From positions 1-54,424 of the forward strand of contig JANQRD010000021.1 of NCBI GenBank assembly GCA_028284725.1: a stretch of 54,424 bases of DNA, read 5' to 3'. Of this stretch, positions 34,673 through 43,137 are shown one piece after another (the stretch's first letter is position 1; the number at the start of each line of letters is the position of its first letter). Source of the stretch: Allomuricauda sp. GTDB lineage: Bacteria; Bacteroidota; Bacteroidia; Flavobacteriales; Flavobacteriaceae. A program made the position numbers and the translations under genes. The notes beneath the pieces were generated by a model. The model did no database searches and was not told where the DNA came from. It saw only the letters and a list, made by a program, of their open reading frames with translations.

Positions 34673-35610
34673 TGAAACATTACCTATCTATAAACGATAT
34701 TGATTCGCTGACCATATGGGTGGACGAAGCAATTGCCCTAAAGAAGGATCCATACCAATTTAAGGAACTGGGAAAGCAAAAAACCATTTGTTTATTGTTC
34801 TTCAACAACAGCCTTAGGACGCGTTTAAGTACCCAAAAGGCGGCAATGCATTTGGGAATGAACGTAATGGTAATGAACTTTGGTTCAGAAGGGTGGTCGT
34901 TGGAATATGGAGATGGTACCATCATGGATCAGGGTACATCCGAACATGTTAAGGAAGCAGCCCAGGTAGTTTCCCAATATTGCGATATTGTGGCCATCAG
35001 GGCATTTGCGAAATTGATTGATAAGTCCAAGGACGAGGCAGAGGAAGTGCTCAATGGCTTTGCGAAGTATGCTACAATTCCTATTGTGAATATGGAAAGC
35101 TCCATTGCCCATCCATTGCAAGCACTGGCCGATGCCATTACGTTAAAGGAATTTCAACCCAAAACAAAACCTAAGGTGGTGCTATCTTGGGCGCCACATC
35201 CAAAGGCATTGCCCCACGCGGTTGCTAATTCCTTTGTAGAAATGATGAAATTGCAGGACGCTGAATTTGTGATCACACATCCAAAGGGGTATGAGCTGAA
35301 TCCGGAAATCACAACTGGGTGCAAAATTGAGTATGATCAAGACAAAGCTTTGGAAAATGCTGATTTTGTCTACGTGAAGAACTGGAGCAGTTATGTCGAT
35401 TATGGAAACGTGTTGACCCTGGATTCTGGATGGAAAATCACGAAAGAGAAGTTGGGGCATGCAAAGTTCATGCATTGCCTACCCGTACGAAGAAATGTGG
35501 TGGTTGAGGACGCTGTATTGGATGGTGACCAAAGTTTGGTCATTGAACAGGCCAATAATCGAACATATTCTGCCCAAATTGTATTGAAAAAGCTATTGGA
35601 AAAGCTATGA
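34672..35610 (+). CDS. argF': N-acetyl/N-succinyl-ornithine carbamoyltransferase
   Basis: Transfers a carbamoyl group to an N-acylated ornithine, giving N-acylcitrulline. The 312-residue protein is of the Bacteroidota/Xanthomonas type: the carbamoyl-phosphate motif is FNNSLRTRLSTQKAA (SLRTR in place of the usual STRTR), and HCLPVRRN closes the active site. EAAQVVSQYCDIVAIRAF and the later WAPHPKALPHAVANSF also fit. In Bacteroides the substrate is N-succinylornithine, in Xanthomonas N-acetylornithine; the loop that decides this (about residues 85-95, IMDQGTSEHVKEA) could not be assigned. The start of argB overlaps its stop by four bases. Confidence 0.93.
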   Translation: MKHYLSINDIDSLTIWVDEAIALKKDPYQFKELGKQKTICLLFFNNSLRTRLSTQKAAMHLGMNVMVMNFGSEGWSLEYGDGTIMDQGTSEHVKEAAQVVSQYCDIVAIRAFAKLIDKSKDEAEEVLNGFAKYATIPIVNMESSIAHPLQALADAITLKEFQPKTKPKVVLSWAPHPKALPHAVANSFVEMMKLQDAEFVITHPKGYELNPEITTGCKIEYDQDKALENADFVYVKNWSSYVDYGNVLTLDSGWKITKEKLGHAKFMHCLPVRRNVVVEDAVLDGDQSLVIEQANNRTYSAQIVLKKLLEKL

Positions 35611-36386
35611 AAGAACAGTTATCCATAGTAAAAATAGGTGGCAGCGTCATTGAGGACGCCGAAGGACTTTCACATTTGCTGGAGCTTTTCGCCAAACTGG
35701 ATGGGCGCAAAATATTGGTGCATGGCGGTGGAAAAAAAGCCACCGAAATAGGACAAAAGCTAGGCATCGAGGCCAAAATGACCAATGGTAGGAGAATCAC
35801 TGATGCGCAAAGCTTGGATGTTGCCATTATGGTCTATGGTGGCTTGACCAATAAGAAAATCGTAGCGCAGCTTCAGGCGTTCGATTGCAATGCCATTGGG
35901 ATGAGCGGAGCCGATGGCAATGTTATTAAGGCACATAAACGGCCAATTAAAGAAATTGATTTTGGATGGGTGGGTGATGTTGATGGCGTCCATACGGAAA
36001 ACATATCCAAACTGCTCCAAGCAGATTTTACACCTGTTTTTTGTGCACTCACCCATGACGAAAACGGGCAATTGTTCAATACCAATGCCGATACGATTGC
36101 TGCTGAGGTCGCCATAGGCATGTCCGAAGTATTCGAAACCACTCTTTATTATTGTTTTGAAAAGAAGGGAGTGCTACGAAGCATTGCAGACGATAATTCC
36201 GTCATACCACATATTGATTCGGAAAAATATGACCAGCTTTTAAAGGAAGGTGTCATCGCTGACGGCATGCTTCCCAAAATGCACAATTGCTTTCAAGCTC
36301 TTCGAAACAATGTGAAACAGGTCTGTATTGGTGACAGCGACATGCTCAAAAAGACTAACTCAAATTTTACAACGCTTACGCTATGA
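35607..36386 (+). CDS. argB: Acetylglutamate kinase
   Basis: Phosphorylates N-acylglutamate with ATP. The amino-acid-kinase fold is shown by VKIGGSVIED at the start, KILVHGGGKKATEIGQKLG, GMSGADGNVIKAHK and NTNADTIAAEVAI, ending in DGMLPKMHNCFQALRNNVKQV. The 259 residues make it the short, probably dimeric form, without the N-terminal helix that confers arginine feedback in hexameric enzymes; regulation may therefore lie at transcription or translation. It overlaps both argF' and argE by four bases. Confidence 0.96.
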   Translation: MKEQLSIVKIGGSVIEDAEGLSHLLELFAKLDGRKILVHGGGKKATEIGQKLGIEAKMTNGRRITDAQSLDVAIMVYGGLTNKKIVAQLQAFDCNAIGMSGADGNVIKAHKRPIKEIDFGWVGDVDGVHTENISKLLQADFTPVFCALTHDENGQLFNTNADTIAAEVAIGMSEVFETTLYYCFEKKGVLRSIADDNSVIPHIDSEKYDQLLKEGVIADGMLPKMHNCFQALRNNVKQVCIGDSDMLKKTNSNFTTLTL

Positions 36387-37456
36387 AAAGGGATCAAGAA
36401 TATTTAACCCAAAGGGCTATCGAGCTGTTGCAACAGTTGATTTCGACCCCTTCCTTTTCAGGAGAAGAGGATAAAACAGGGGATGCTATTGAAAAATGGT
36501 TGACCGATTTTGGCGTTGAAACGCACCGACAGTTCAATAACATTTACGCCTTCAACAAACATTTTGATGACAGCAAACCTACGTTGCTCCTCAATTCGCA
36601 TCATGATACCGTAAAACCGAACACCGCCTATACCAAAGACCCATTTCTCCCCCATGTTGAGGATGGAAAATTATTTGGTTTGGGTAGTAATGATGCCGGA
36701 GGTTGTTTGGTATCGCTCTTGGCCACTTTTGCCCATTTTTATCATCAAGAGAACCTCAGTCACAATATCATCATGGCGGCCACAGGAGAAGAAGAAGATG
36801 CTGGGGAAAAGAGTTTGACAGCACTTTTACCAATTCTTCCAAAAATCGATGTCGCCATTGTAGGAGAGCCCACACTTATGGATCTTGCTATTGCCGAAAA
36901 AGGGTTGATTGTATTTGATGCCATTGTCGAAGGCACTCCATCACATGCGGCCCATCCAAATGATAACAATTCAATTTACAATACCATTGAAGTGCTCAAT
37001 TGGTTCAAAAAGTGTTCTTTTGAAAAGGTTTCGGATACTTTGGGCGAAGTGAAGTTGACGGTCACCCAAATCAATGCAGGAAACCAACACAATGTGGTAC
37101 CAGCGCATGTAGATTTAGTGGTGGATGTGCGGGTGAATGATTGCTATTCCAATCAAGAAATTGCCGATATTTTGCAAGGAGAGGCTCCTTGCAAAATGAC
37201 ACCACGCTCGTTGCGGTTGAATTCATCCGCTATTGATGCCAATCACGATTTGGTTAAAAGCGGACTAGCGCTGGGAAGAAAAACCTATGGTTCCCCTACA
37301 TTATCCGATCAGGCAGCGCTCAGTTGTCAATCTGTTAAATTAGGGCCCGGTGATAGCACCCGTTCCCACTCTGCGAACGAATTCATTTATGTGAGGGAAA
37401 TTGAAGAGGGAATTGACTTGTATATCAAAATCCTAAAAGGATTTTTGGAAAACTAA
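36383..37456 (+). CDS. argE: M20-family N-acyl-ornithine/citrulline deacylase
   Basis: Zinc-dependent M20 peptidase of 357 residues that removes the acyl group. Metal ligands are in LLLNSHHDTVKP (His), GLGSNDAGGC (bridging Asp), ATGEEEDAGEKS (catalytic and metal Glu), GEPT and LGPGDSTRSHSANEF (last His). The dimerisation domain lies between about 170 and 280, with GTPSHAAHP. Because argF' acts on acylated ornithine, the natural substrate should be N-acylcitrulline rather than N-acetylornithine. argH starts 77 bases on, across a repeat. Confidence 0.92.
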   Translation: MKRDQEYLTQRAIELLQQLISTPSFSGEEDKTGDAIEKWLTDFGVETHRQFNNIYAFNKHFDDSKPTLLLNSHHDTVKPNTAYTKDPFLPHVEDGKLFGLGSNDAGGCLVSLLATFAHFYHQENLSHNIIMAATGEEEDAGEKSLTALLPILPKIDVAIVGEPTLMDLAIAEKGLIVFDAIVEGTPSHAAHPNDNNSIYNTIEVLNWFKKCSFEKVSDTLGEVKLTVTQINAGNQHNVVPAHVDLVVDVRVNDCYSNQEIADILQGEAPCKMTPRSLRLNSSAIDANHDLVKSGLALGRKTYGSPTLSDQAALSCQSVKLGPGDSTRSHSANEFIYVREIEEGIDLYIKILKGFLEN

Positions 37457-37465
37457 TAGCTAATG

Positions 37466-37519
37466 TCAGGTCGAGCGCAGTCGAGACCAAAATAATAAGA
37501 TTCCCGCCTTCGCGGGAAT
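37466..37519. repeat. Palindromic repeats, copy 3, with a hairpin
   Basis: Between argE and argH lie GGTC...GACC (37469-37488) around GAGCGCAGTCGA, and a perfect hairpin ATTCCCGC-CTTC-GCGGGAAT (37500-37519). The first belongs to the GTCGA family at 30361, 33425, 39694 and 41240; the second is a common REP-type hairpin that could also pause transcription. Confidence 0.78.
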
Positions 37520-37533
37520 GATAAATTGCACTT

Positions 37534-38814
37534 ATGAAACTTTGGGACAAAGGATTTAGTACCGACAAAAAAATAGATCATTTTACTGTAGGCAATGACC
37601 GGGAATTGGATTTGGTCTTGGCAAAATATGATGTGATTGCCTCTAAGGCGCATGCCCAAATGCTGGGTAACGTGGGGCTGATCACCCAAGATGAAGCCAC
37701 CGATTTGGTAACGGAATTGGACAAAATTGCCAAGGACATTGAAAAAGGAAAATTCACTATCGAGGATTCCTTTGAGGACATGCATTCCAAAATTGAATTT
37801 CTGCTGACCAAAAAACTGGGGGATACCGGAAAAAAAATCCATACGGCCCGATCTAGGAACGATCAGGTGCTGGTCGCCATGCAGTTGTATCTTAAAACCG
37901 AGCTGACAGAAGTTAAAGATGCTGTAAAAGTTCTTTTTGACCAACTGCTCCAACTGGCGGACAAACACAAAGCCGTTTTGCTCCCTGGCTATACCCATTT
38001 ACAGATTGCCATGCCCTCTTCATTTGGACTTTGGTTTTCGGCCTATGCGGAGAGCTTGGTGGATGATTTGTACTTCGTACAAGCCGCTTACAAAATTGCA
38101 GATCAAAATCCTTTGGGCAGTGCTGCGGGTTACGGTAGCTCCTTTCCCATTGATAGAAGTTTTACCACCAAGGAAATGGGGTTTGAAACCTTAAAATATA
38201 ATGTGGTTGCGGCCCAAATGGGACGAGGCAAGGTGGAAAAAGCCACTGCTTTTGGACTTTCAAGCGTCGCTGCAACGCTGTCGAAACTGGCGATGGACAT
38301 CTGCCTGTACATGAGTCAAAACTTTGATTTTATCTCCTTTCCCAATGAACTGACCACGGGCAGTAGCATTATGCCCCACAAGAAAAACCCTGACGTTTTT
38401 GAATTAATTCGGGCTAAATGCAATAAAATCCAAGCGGTACCCAACCAATTGACCCTTATCACCAATAATTTGCCAAGTGGTTATCATCGGGATCTGCAAT
38501 TGGTGAAAGAAGTTACAATCCCAGCCATTCAAGATATGAAGGCTTGTTTGGAAATGATGACGTTCAGTCTCAAGGAAATCCAGGTCAACATGAACATTTT
38601 GGACGACCCCAAATACGATTACCTCTTTAGTGTGGATACCCTGAACGAACTGGTCAAAAATGGGTTACCTTTTCGGGATGCATACAAGACCATGGGCAAG
38701 GCCATTGAAAATGGCAATTTTAAACCCAAAAAGGATATTGAACATGCCCATGAGGGGAGTTTAGGGAATTTGTGCTTGGAAGAAATCAAAGGGAAGATGG
38801 AACAAATTATTTGA
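37534..38814 (+). CDS. argH: Argininosuccinate lyase
   Basis: Splits argininosuccinate into arginine and fumarate, completing the pathway. The fumarase/aspartase-superfamily signature is TGSSIMPHKKNPDVFELIR (about residues 275-293). Other marks are the N-terminal LWDKGFSTDKKID, HTARSRNDQVLVAMQLYL and PGYTHLQIAMPSSFG. At 426 residues it is slightly shorter than the 450-residue enterobacterial form, mainly at the C-terminus. Its stop overlaps the stop of the convergent pseudouridine-synthase gene by eight bases, with no terminator hairpin between them. Confidence 0.96.
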   Translation: MKLWDKGFSTDKKIDHFTVGNDRELDLVLAKYDVIASKAHAQMLGNVGLITQDEATDLVTELDKIAKDIEKGKFTIEDSFEDMHSKIEFLLTKKLGDTGKKIHTARSRNDQVLVAMQLYLKTELTEVKDAVKVLFDQLLQLADKHKAVLLPGYTHLQIAMPSSFGLWFSAYAESLVDDLYFVQAAYKIADQNPLGSAAGYGSSFPIDRSFTTKEMGFETLKYNVVAAQMGRGKVEKATAFGLSSVAATLSKLAMDICLYMSQNFDFISFPNELTTGSSIMPHKKNPDVFELIRAKCNKIQAVPNQLTLITNNLPSGYHRDLQLVKEVTIPAIQDMKACLEMMTFSLKEIQVNMNILDDPKYDYLFSVDTLNELVKNGLPFRDAYKTMGKAIENGNFKPKKDIEHAHEGSLGNLCLEEIKGKMEQII

Positions 38815-39649
38815 TCATCCCCAAGTTAATCACTTCTTGCTCGGTTAAATGCCGCCAATGCCCTCTTGGGAGGTCTTTTTTGGTCAATCCTGCAAAAATT
38901 ACACGATCTAGCTTAGTCACTGTATAGCCTAAATGTTCAAAAATACGGCGTACAATACGGTTACGTCCACTATGTATTTCAATACCAATTTCCTTTTTGG
39001 GTGAACCTTGGATATAACTAATGGCATCAACCTCAACTGCGCCATCTTCCAATTCCAAACCAGCTTCTATTTTCCGTAAATCGGACAGTGCCAGATTTTT
39101 ATCCAAATGCACGTGGTAAATCTTACGGACTCCGTGTTTGGGATGGGTTAATTTTTTGGTAAGATCGCCGTCATTGGTGAACAACAACAACCCCGTCGTG
39201 TTGCGATCCAACCGACCAACGGGCAACAAACGTGCTTTTGAGGCATTTGAAACCAACTCCATCACGGTACGCCTTCCCTTTTCATCACTGGTCGTAGTGA
39301 TAAAGTTTTTGGGTTTGTTGAGGAGTATGTATTCCTTTTTCTCGGGATTCAATTTGCGGCCATCGAAACGCACATCATCGGTGAGTTTTACTTTGTAGCC
39401 CATTTCGGTGATGACCTTGCCATTTACGGAAACGTTCCCCGCTGCAATATAGGTGTCCGCTTCCCTTCGGGAACAGATACCTGCATTGGCCACATAACGG
39501 TTCAATCGAATCTCATCGGGATTTGATTTATTTACAGGTCGCTGGGGTTTATGTTGGGAATTCCGGTTTTTGGAATATTGCTTTTTTGGGTGTGCTCCCC
39601 CATCCCTTCGGGATGGCCTCCGATTTCGGTTGCTGTCTGATTTCGCCAT
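38807..39649 (-). CDS. RsuA/RluB-family pseudouridine synthase
   Basis: Converts a uridine in rRNA to pseudouridine (RluB/RluE/RsuA branch). Start 39649 gives MAKSDSNRNRRPSRRDGG; a longer frame to 39697 would add 16 residues. A very basic disordered tail of about 45 residues precedes an S4 RNA-binding domain (IRLNRYVANAGICSRREADTYI), then the catalytic domain with LLPVGRLDRNTTGLLLFTNDGDL, whose Asp is the nucleophile, and GRNRIVRRIFEHLGY. The Arg/Lys/Asn-rich tail is common in Bacteroidota. It ends convergent to argH. Confidence 0.93.
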   Translation of the reverse strand: MAKSDSNRNRRPSRRDGGAHPKKQYSKNRNSQHKPQRPVNKSNPDEIRLNRYVANAGICSRREADTYIAAGNVSVNGKVITEMGYKVKLTDDVRFDGRKLNPEKKEYILLNKPKNFITTTSDEKGRRTVMELVSNASKARLLPVGRLDRNTTGLLLFTNDGDLTKKLTHPKHGVRKIYHVHLDKNLALSDLRKIEAGLELEDGAVEVDAISYIQGSPKKEIGIEIHSGRNRIVRRIFEHLGYTVTKLDRVIFAGLTKKDLPRGHWRHLTEQEVINLGMIK

Positions 39650-39693
39650 CAGTCTTAAAATTTTTGCAAAGGTAGGGCTTTTAAACTGCTGAA

Positions 39694-39718
39694 TCACACT
39701 TCGACAGGCTCAGTGTGA
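39694..39718. repeat. Palindromic repeat, copy 4
   Basis: TCACACT...AGTGTGA with perfect seven-base arms around TCGACAGGCTC, upstream of the pseudouridine-synthase start. The inner bases belong to the GTCGA family, but the arms differ from those of the other copies. Confidence 0.75.
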
Positions 39719-39917
39719 CAATATTTAAACTTTGTCACAATAAGTAAAAAGACAGAAGGGAATGTAAAGAAAATCTATCAACTGATAGGATGGATTCGTC
39801 AATTCTACATGTTCTTTTAAGTCAGAATCTTCCAATTTCACTTATTGCTGGATATGTATCAGTAAACAAATTCATATCCTTGTAGTTGTAACCAATTATT
39901 TAAATGCATATTACAGA

Positions 39918-40415
39918 TTGAAAAGTAAACTCAATATATGGCTTGCAAGCAGTTTTCTGGTTGCTCTTTTATCAACCATCTGGATTTATTATGAAATAAC
40001 CCGACATGTAGGTGACATTTATTTTAATGATTCATTGGACTCCGAAGAATTTCATCTTTGCGACGACCAGCATATTCTTCAATATTATTCAATTGGCACC
40101 CACTATTTTGGAGGTAAAAGGGCTATCAAAAAACAATTATTAGATCTATTTCCCGTCGACGGTTTTACGGATTCTGGTTTATTAACTGTAAGATTCGTTG
40201 TAAACTGTCAAGGCAAAACTGGTCGTTACAGGGCTAAAATGATCAATCCTTCGCTAAAAGAAATCGATGTACTCGATAAAAATCTTGCTCAAATTTATAA
40301 GGCCATTTCCAAACTTAATAATTGGCAACCCGGTACAGTACAAAAACAATTTAGAGACAGTTATTGCCAAATAAGTTTTAGAATCAAAAATGGACAAATC
40401 ATCGATATATTCTAG
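39918..40415 (+). CDS. TonB C-terminal-like membrane-anchored protein
   Basis: A 165-residue protein with one N-terminal membrane helix (IWLASSFLVALLSTIWIYY). The C-terminal half (about 90-165, SGLLTVRFVVNCQGKTGRYR to the terminal SFRIKNGQIIDIF) resembles the TonB C-terminal fold. There is no Pro-rich linker, so it is not a classical TonB. No in-frame ATG lies before the TM segment; TTG 39918 is the best start. It is followed after three bases by the TPR gene, indicating translation together. Confidence 0.6.
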   Translation: MKSKLNIWLASSFLVALLSTIWIYYEITRHVGDIYFNDSLDSEEFHLCDDQHILQYYSIGTHYFGGKRAIKKQLLDLFPVDGFTDSGLLTVRFVVNCQGKTGRYRAKMINPSLKEIDVLDKNLAQIYKAISKLNNWQPGTVQKQFRDSYCQISFRIKNGQIIDIF

Positions 40416-40418
40416 GTA

Positions 40419-41219
40419 ATGAAGTTAGCAATCAGAATCCTTAAAATCATATTGGCATCAGTGTTAACACTATACACATTACTGATTGTATATCATTTAT
40501 TTATTTGGTCAAAGGAAAATCGCTTCAAGTATGCTGGAAATATGCAAGGAGTTGGTCTTTCACAATCAATATTTGCAATACTAAATTGGCAACATCCTGA
40601 TTACTCGGATCCATTTTTCGAACGTTCCGTACCCTTTAATAAAAGGGGCGATTACGCTACCGGATTCCATTTTCTCAACAAGGCCGTAGACCTAGAACCA
40701 AAAAAGCATCTAGGCTATAGGGGTTATATAAAACTTCGTCTTCTACGAGACTATGAGGGAGCACTAAGTGATTTTGAAAGACTGGATAGTCTTACCCCCA
40801 ACGTAGTAGACGCTCCATGGGGAGAAGATATCGATTTCCTTCGTGGTGAGAGCTATTATGGACTCAAAAGATTCAATAAAGCACTTGATTGTTTTAGTCG
40901 AAGTATTACTAATCAGGGAGCTGATTGGGCAGATGTCCAAACCTTCGTTTACCAAGGTTTATGTTACTTTGAAATGTCCCAATTTCAAAATGCTAAAAAA
41001 GCCTTTGAGAGTTCCCTTCTACAATACGAAGATATACCGGAAGCTTATTTTGGTTTAGGCAAAACATATTTACAAATTGGCGATACCACCAATGCAATAA
41101 AATTTCTAAATAAAGCTAAAGAGAAAATCACATTCAAAAGAGAAGATCACTATAAGGAATTTCTTAATGAAATCTATATTGAAGACATTGAAGAGTTTAT
41201 GGAAAGTTTAGCGAAATGA
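40419..41219 (+). CDS. TPR-repeat membrane protein
   Basis: A 266-residue protein with an N-terminal anchor (ILKIILASVLTLYTLLIVYHLFIW) and four or so tetratricopeptide repeats from residue about 78 on, for example RGDYATGFHFLNKAVDLEPK, DYEGALSDFERLDSLTPN and IPEAYFGLGKTYLQIGDTTNAIKFLNKA. These repeats bind other proteins. The partner is probably the upstream TonB-C-like protein, three bases away. A palindromic repeat lies 20 bases after the stop and may end the transcript. Confidence 0.78.
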   Translation: MKLAIRILKIILASVLTLYTLLIVYHLFIWSKENRFKYAGNMQGVGLSQSIFAILNWQHPDYSDPFFERSVPFNKRGDYATGFHFLNKAVDLEPKKHLGYRGYIKLRLLRDYEGALSDFERLDSLTPNVVDAPWGEDIDFLRGESYYGLKRFNKALDCFSRSITNQGADWADVQTFVYQGLCYFEMSQFQNAKKAFESSLLQYEDIPEAYFGLGKTYLQIGDTTNAIKFLNKAKEKITFKREDHYKEFLNEIYIEDIEEFMESLAK

Positions 41220-41239
41220 CTTTTGCACGCAACGTTGTA

Positions 41240-41265
41240 TCACATTTCGACTGCGCTCAATGTGA
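41240..41265. repeat. Palindromic repeat, copy 5, possible terminator
   Basis: TCACATT...AATGTGA with perfect seven-base arms around TCGACTGCGCTC, followed by CAAAAAA. It sits between the stops of the convergent TPR and nitrilase genes and could end transcription from either side. Confidence 0.75.
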
Positions 41266-41272
41266 CAAAAAA

Positions 41273-42223
41273 TCAATCTTTAAAATTAACCGTGGATTGC
41301 CGTTCTCGGTTAACGGACAATCTTGTCACATCAGGACGGGAATAATGGCCTACAGGGTCAAAATTTTGTCGCTCTTCATATACCCAGTTGACATCTAAGG
41401 TATAGTAAATCAATCCTTCCTGATCTACCACGGGTTCCACCTGCCATTCCCCATCTGGTCCAGCAATGCAAGATCCGCCATTGGCCAAAACCGTTGGTGC
41501 CTTTTCCAAAATCTTGTCCAAATGTGGTGTGTCTTTCGGAAAGTCGGAAGTACGCATCAAAGAAGAAACCGAAATCACATAGCTTCGAGACTCCCTAGCA
41601 ATAAATCGAGTGATATCCTTAGTATTATGCAATCCCCCAGGCCAAACCGCTACATGCAAATTTTCTCCTTGTCCATACAACGCAGCCCGTGGTAGCGGCA
41701 TCCAATTCTCCCAGCAATTGAGTCCCCCAACGGTAAACTGCTTTAAGGGATGCACTCGAAGTCCATTTCCATCGCCAGGCGCCCAGGCCAGGCGTTCGTC
41801 ATAGGTCGGTTGTAACTTACGATGCACGGATTGGATGTTCCCATTTCCATCAATATATACCAACGAACAGTACAAGCTGTGTCCTCCGCGATCTTGAGCC
41901 CTTTCCATGGTTCCCAAATAAACTGCCATGTTATGGTTTTTGGCCAGGTTACAAATGGAGTCCAAGTCCCCTGCCTCAATCTGAACGGAATTTCTGATAT
42001 AATGGGCATGCAATTCTTTGTTCACTTTTAAATCCCAGGCTGCACCTTCGGTGTAGGCCAACCAAAAGGGATATCCTGGAAGAAATGCCTCACCAAACAC
42101 AACCAATTCTGCTCCTTCGTGAGCAGCCTCCTTAAGAGTCGCTTCAATTTTTTTGATGGTTCCCTTTTTATCCAACCAAACCGGGGCAACCTGTACCATC
42201 GCCACCTTCAACAAATGTTCCAT
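41273..42223 (-). CDS. Nitrilase-family carbon-nitrogen hydrolase
   Basis: Hydrolase of 316 residues. The Glu-Lys-Cys triad is visible: Glu45 in VVFGEAFLPGYP, Lys136 in HRKLQPTYDER and Cys170 in GGLNCWENWMP. The GEAFLPGYPFW and CWENWMP forms are those of true nitrilases (nitrile to acid and ammonia) rather than of omega-amidases or beta-ureidopropionases. The substrate is unknown. Its start shares one base with the stop of the UbiA gene upstream, so it is translated with the isoprenoid genes, although no metabolic link is obvious. Confidence 0.9.
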   Translation of the reverse strand: MEHLLKVAMVQVAPVWLDKKGTIKKIEATLKEAAHEGAELVVFGEAFLPGYPFWLAYTEGAAWDLKVNKELHAHYIRNSVQIEAGDLDSICNLAKNHNMAVYLGTMERAQDRGGHSLYCSLVYIDGNGNIQSVHRKLQPTYDERLAWAPGDGNGLRVHPLKQFTVGGLNCWENWMPLPRAALYGQGENLHVAVWPGGLHNTKDITRFIARESRSYVISVSSLMRTSDFPKDTPHLDKILEKAPTVLANGGSCIAGPDGEWQVEPVVDQEGLIYYTLDVNWVYEERQNFDPVGHYSRPDVTRLSVNRERQSTVNFKD

Positions 42224-43128
42224 TATAAAATCCGATTTAAGACCAAATCCACATCAATCAACAAAATACTGAACACCCCCACCACAATGATCAGCTTGAG
42301 AATGTTATGCAGCCAAACATAGTGCTTTTTACTCGTCGACCTCCATAATAAAATAATAAAAAGACCCAACAACAGGATGCTCCCGTAAAAGTAGATGTAC
42401 ATGTAGCCCACATCGAAATAGTTGATGAGCAAAAAAGCCGGAACTAGTGTCAATATGACCAGAAAACCGATAAGCATTTTAGAAACTTTAGCTCCATATA
42501 GAATGGGAATGGTCTTGTAGTTTTGAGCCATATCCCCCGCCATATTTTCGAGATCCTTTATCATTTCCCTTGCTAAAATCAGCAAAACAAGGAAAAGAGC
42601 ATGTACAAAAATGACGGTTTCAAAATTTCGGTAGTAGACAAAGACCACAAAAAACGGAGCGATGGCCAGCGAAGCTGAGACCAGATTCCCAATAAAAGGA
42701 ATACGTTTCAACTTATGGGAATAGAACCAAATGCCAAATATGTAGGCTGAAAAGAACAGCACCGCCCGAAATGAGATGTAACTGGCCGCAAAAACCGCCA
42801 AAAAGTTCAGGATGAAGTAGGTGGTGAGCTTAAAGCGTTGGCTTACCAACCGATCCAACATACTTTTGGTGGGCTTGTTGATCAAATCCTTTTCTGCGTC
42901 ATAAAAATTATTGATGATGTATCCGCTGGCGATGACGAGCGCGGATGCCGTAACAATTAAAAAAAGATTGAGATCCAAAACCACTTCCCGCAACCGAAGG
43001 TTGGGTGCCAATATATAGATGGATGTTAAATATTGTGCCAGCGTGATAACGAGAATATTATATCCACGTACCACGGAAAACAAACTCAATAGCTTGAAAA
43101 GCAAGAGTTTGTTTCTTCTACTAAGCAT
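42223..43128 (-). CDS. UbiA-family prenyltransferase
   Basis: Integral-membrane prenyltransferase of 301 residues with eight to nine helices. The two Asp-rich motifs are NNFYDAEKDLINKP and REMIKDLENMAGDMAQNYKTIP. Family members attach an isoprenoid chain to an aromatic or glycerol-phosphate acceptor; Bacteroidota proteins of this kind are often named geranylgeranylglycerol-phosphate geranylgeranyltransferase, but the acceptor cannot be decided here. It follows mevalonate kinase and diphosphomevalonate decarboxylase on the same strand (nine bases to the first), so its prenyl donor is probably made by this operon. Confidence 0.9.
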   Translation of the reverse strand: MLSRRNKLLLFKLLSLFSVVRGYNILVITLAQYLTSIYILAPNLRLREVVLDLNLFLIVTASALVIASGYIINNFYDAEKDLINKPTKSMLDRLVSQRFKLTTYFILNFLAVFAASYISFRAVLFFSAYIFGIWFYSHKLKRIPFIGNLVSASLAIAPFFVVFVYYRNFETVIFVHALFLVLLILAREMIKDLENMAGDMAQNYKTIPILYGAKVSKMLIGFLVILTLVPAFLLINYFDVGYMYIYFYGSILLLGLFIILLWRSTSKKHYVWLHNILKLIIVVGVFSILLIDVDLVLNRIL

Positions 43129-43137
43129 GGGAGGGGG

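Noticed and set aside
37453..37998. 181-codon minus-strand ORF opposite argH
   Set aside because: It is the antisense of argH and runs into the intergenic repeat, where a PRRRES-like stretch comes from the hairpin, not from a protein family.
30361..41265. CRISPR array
   Set aside because: The repeats are palindromic, unequal in length, kilobases apart and separated by genes, with no regular spacers and no cas genes.
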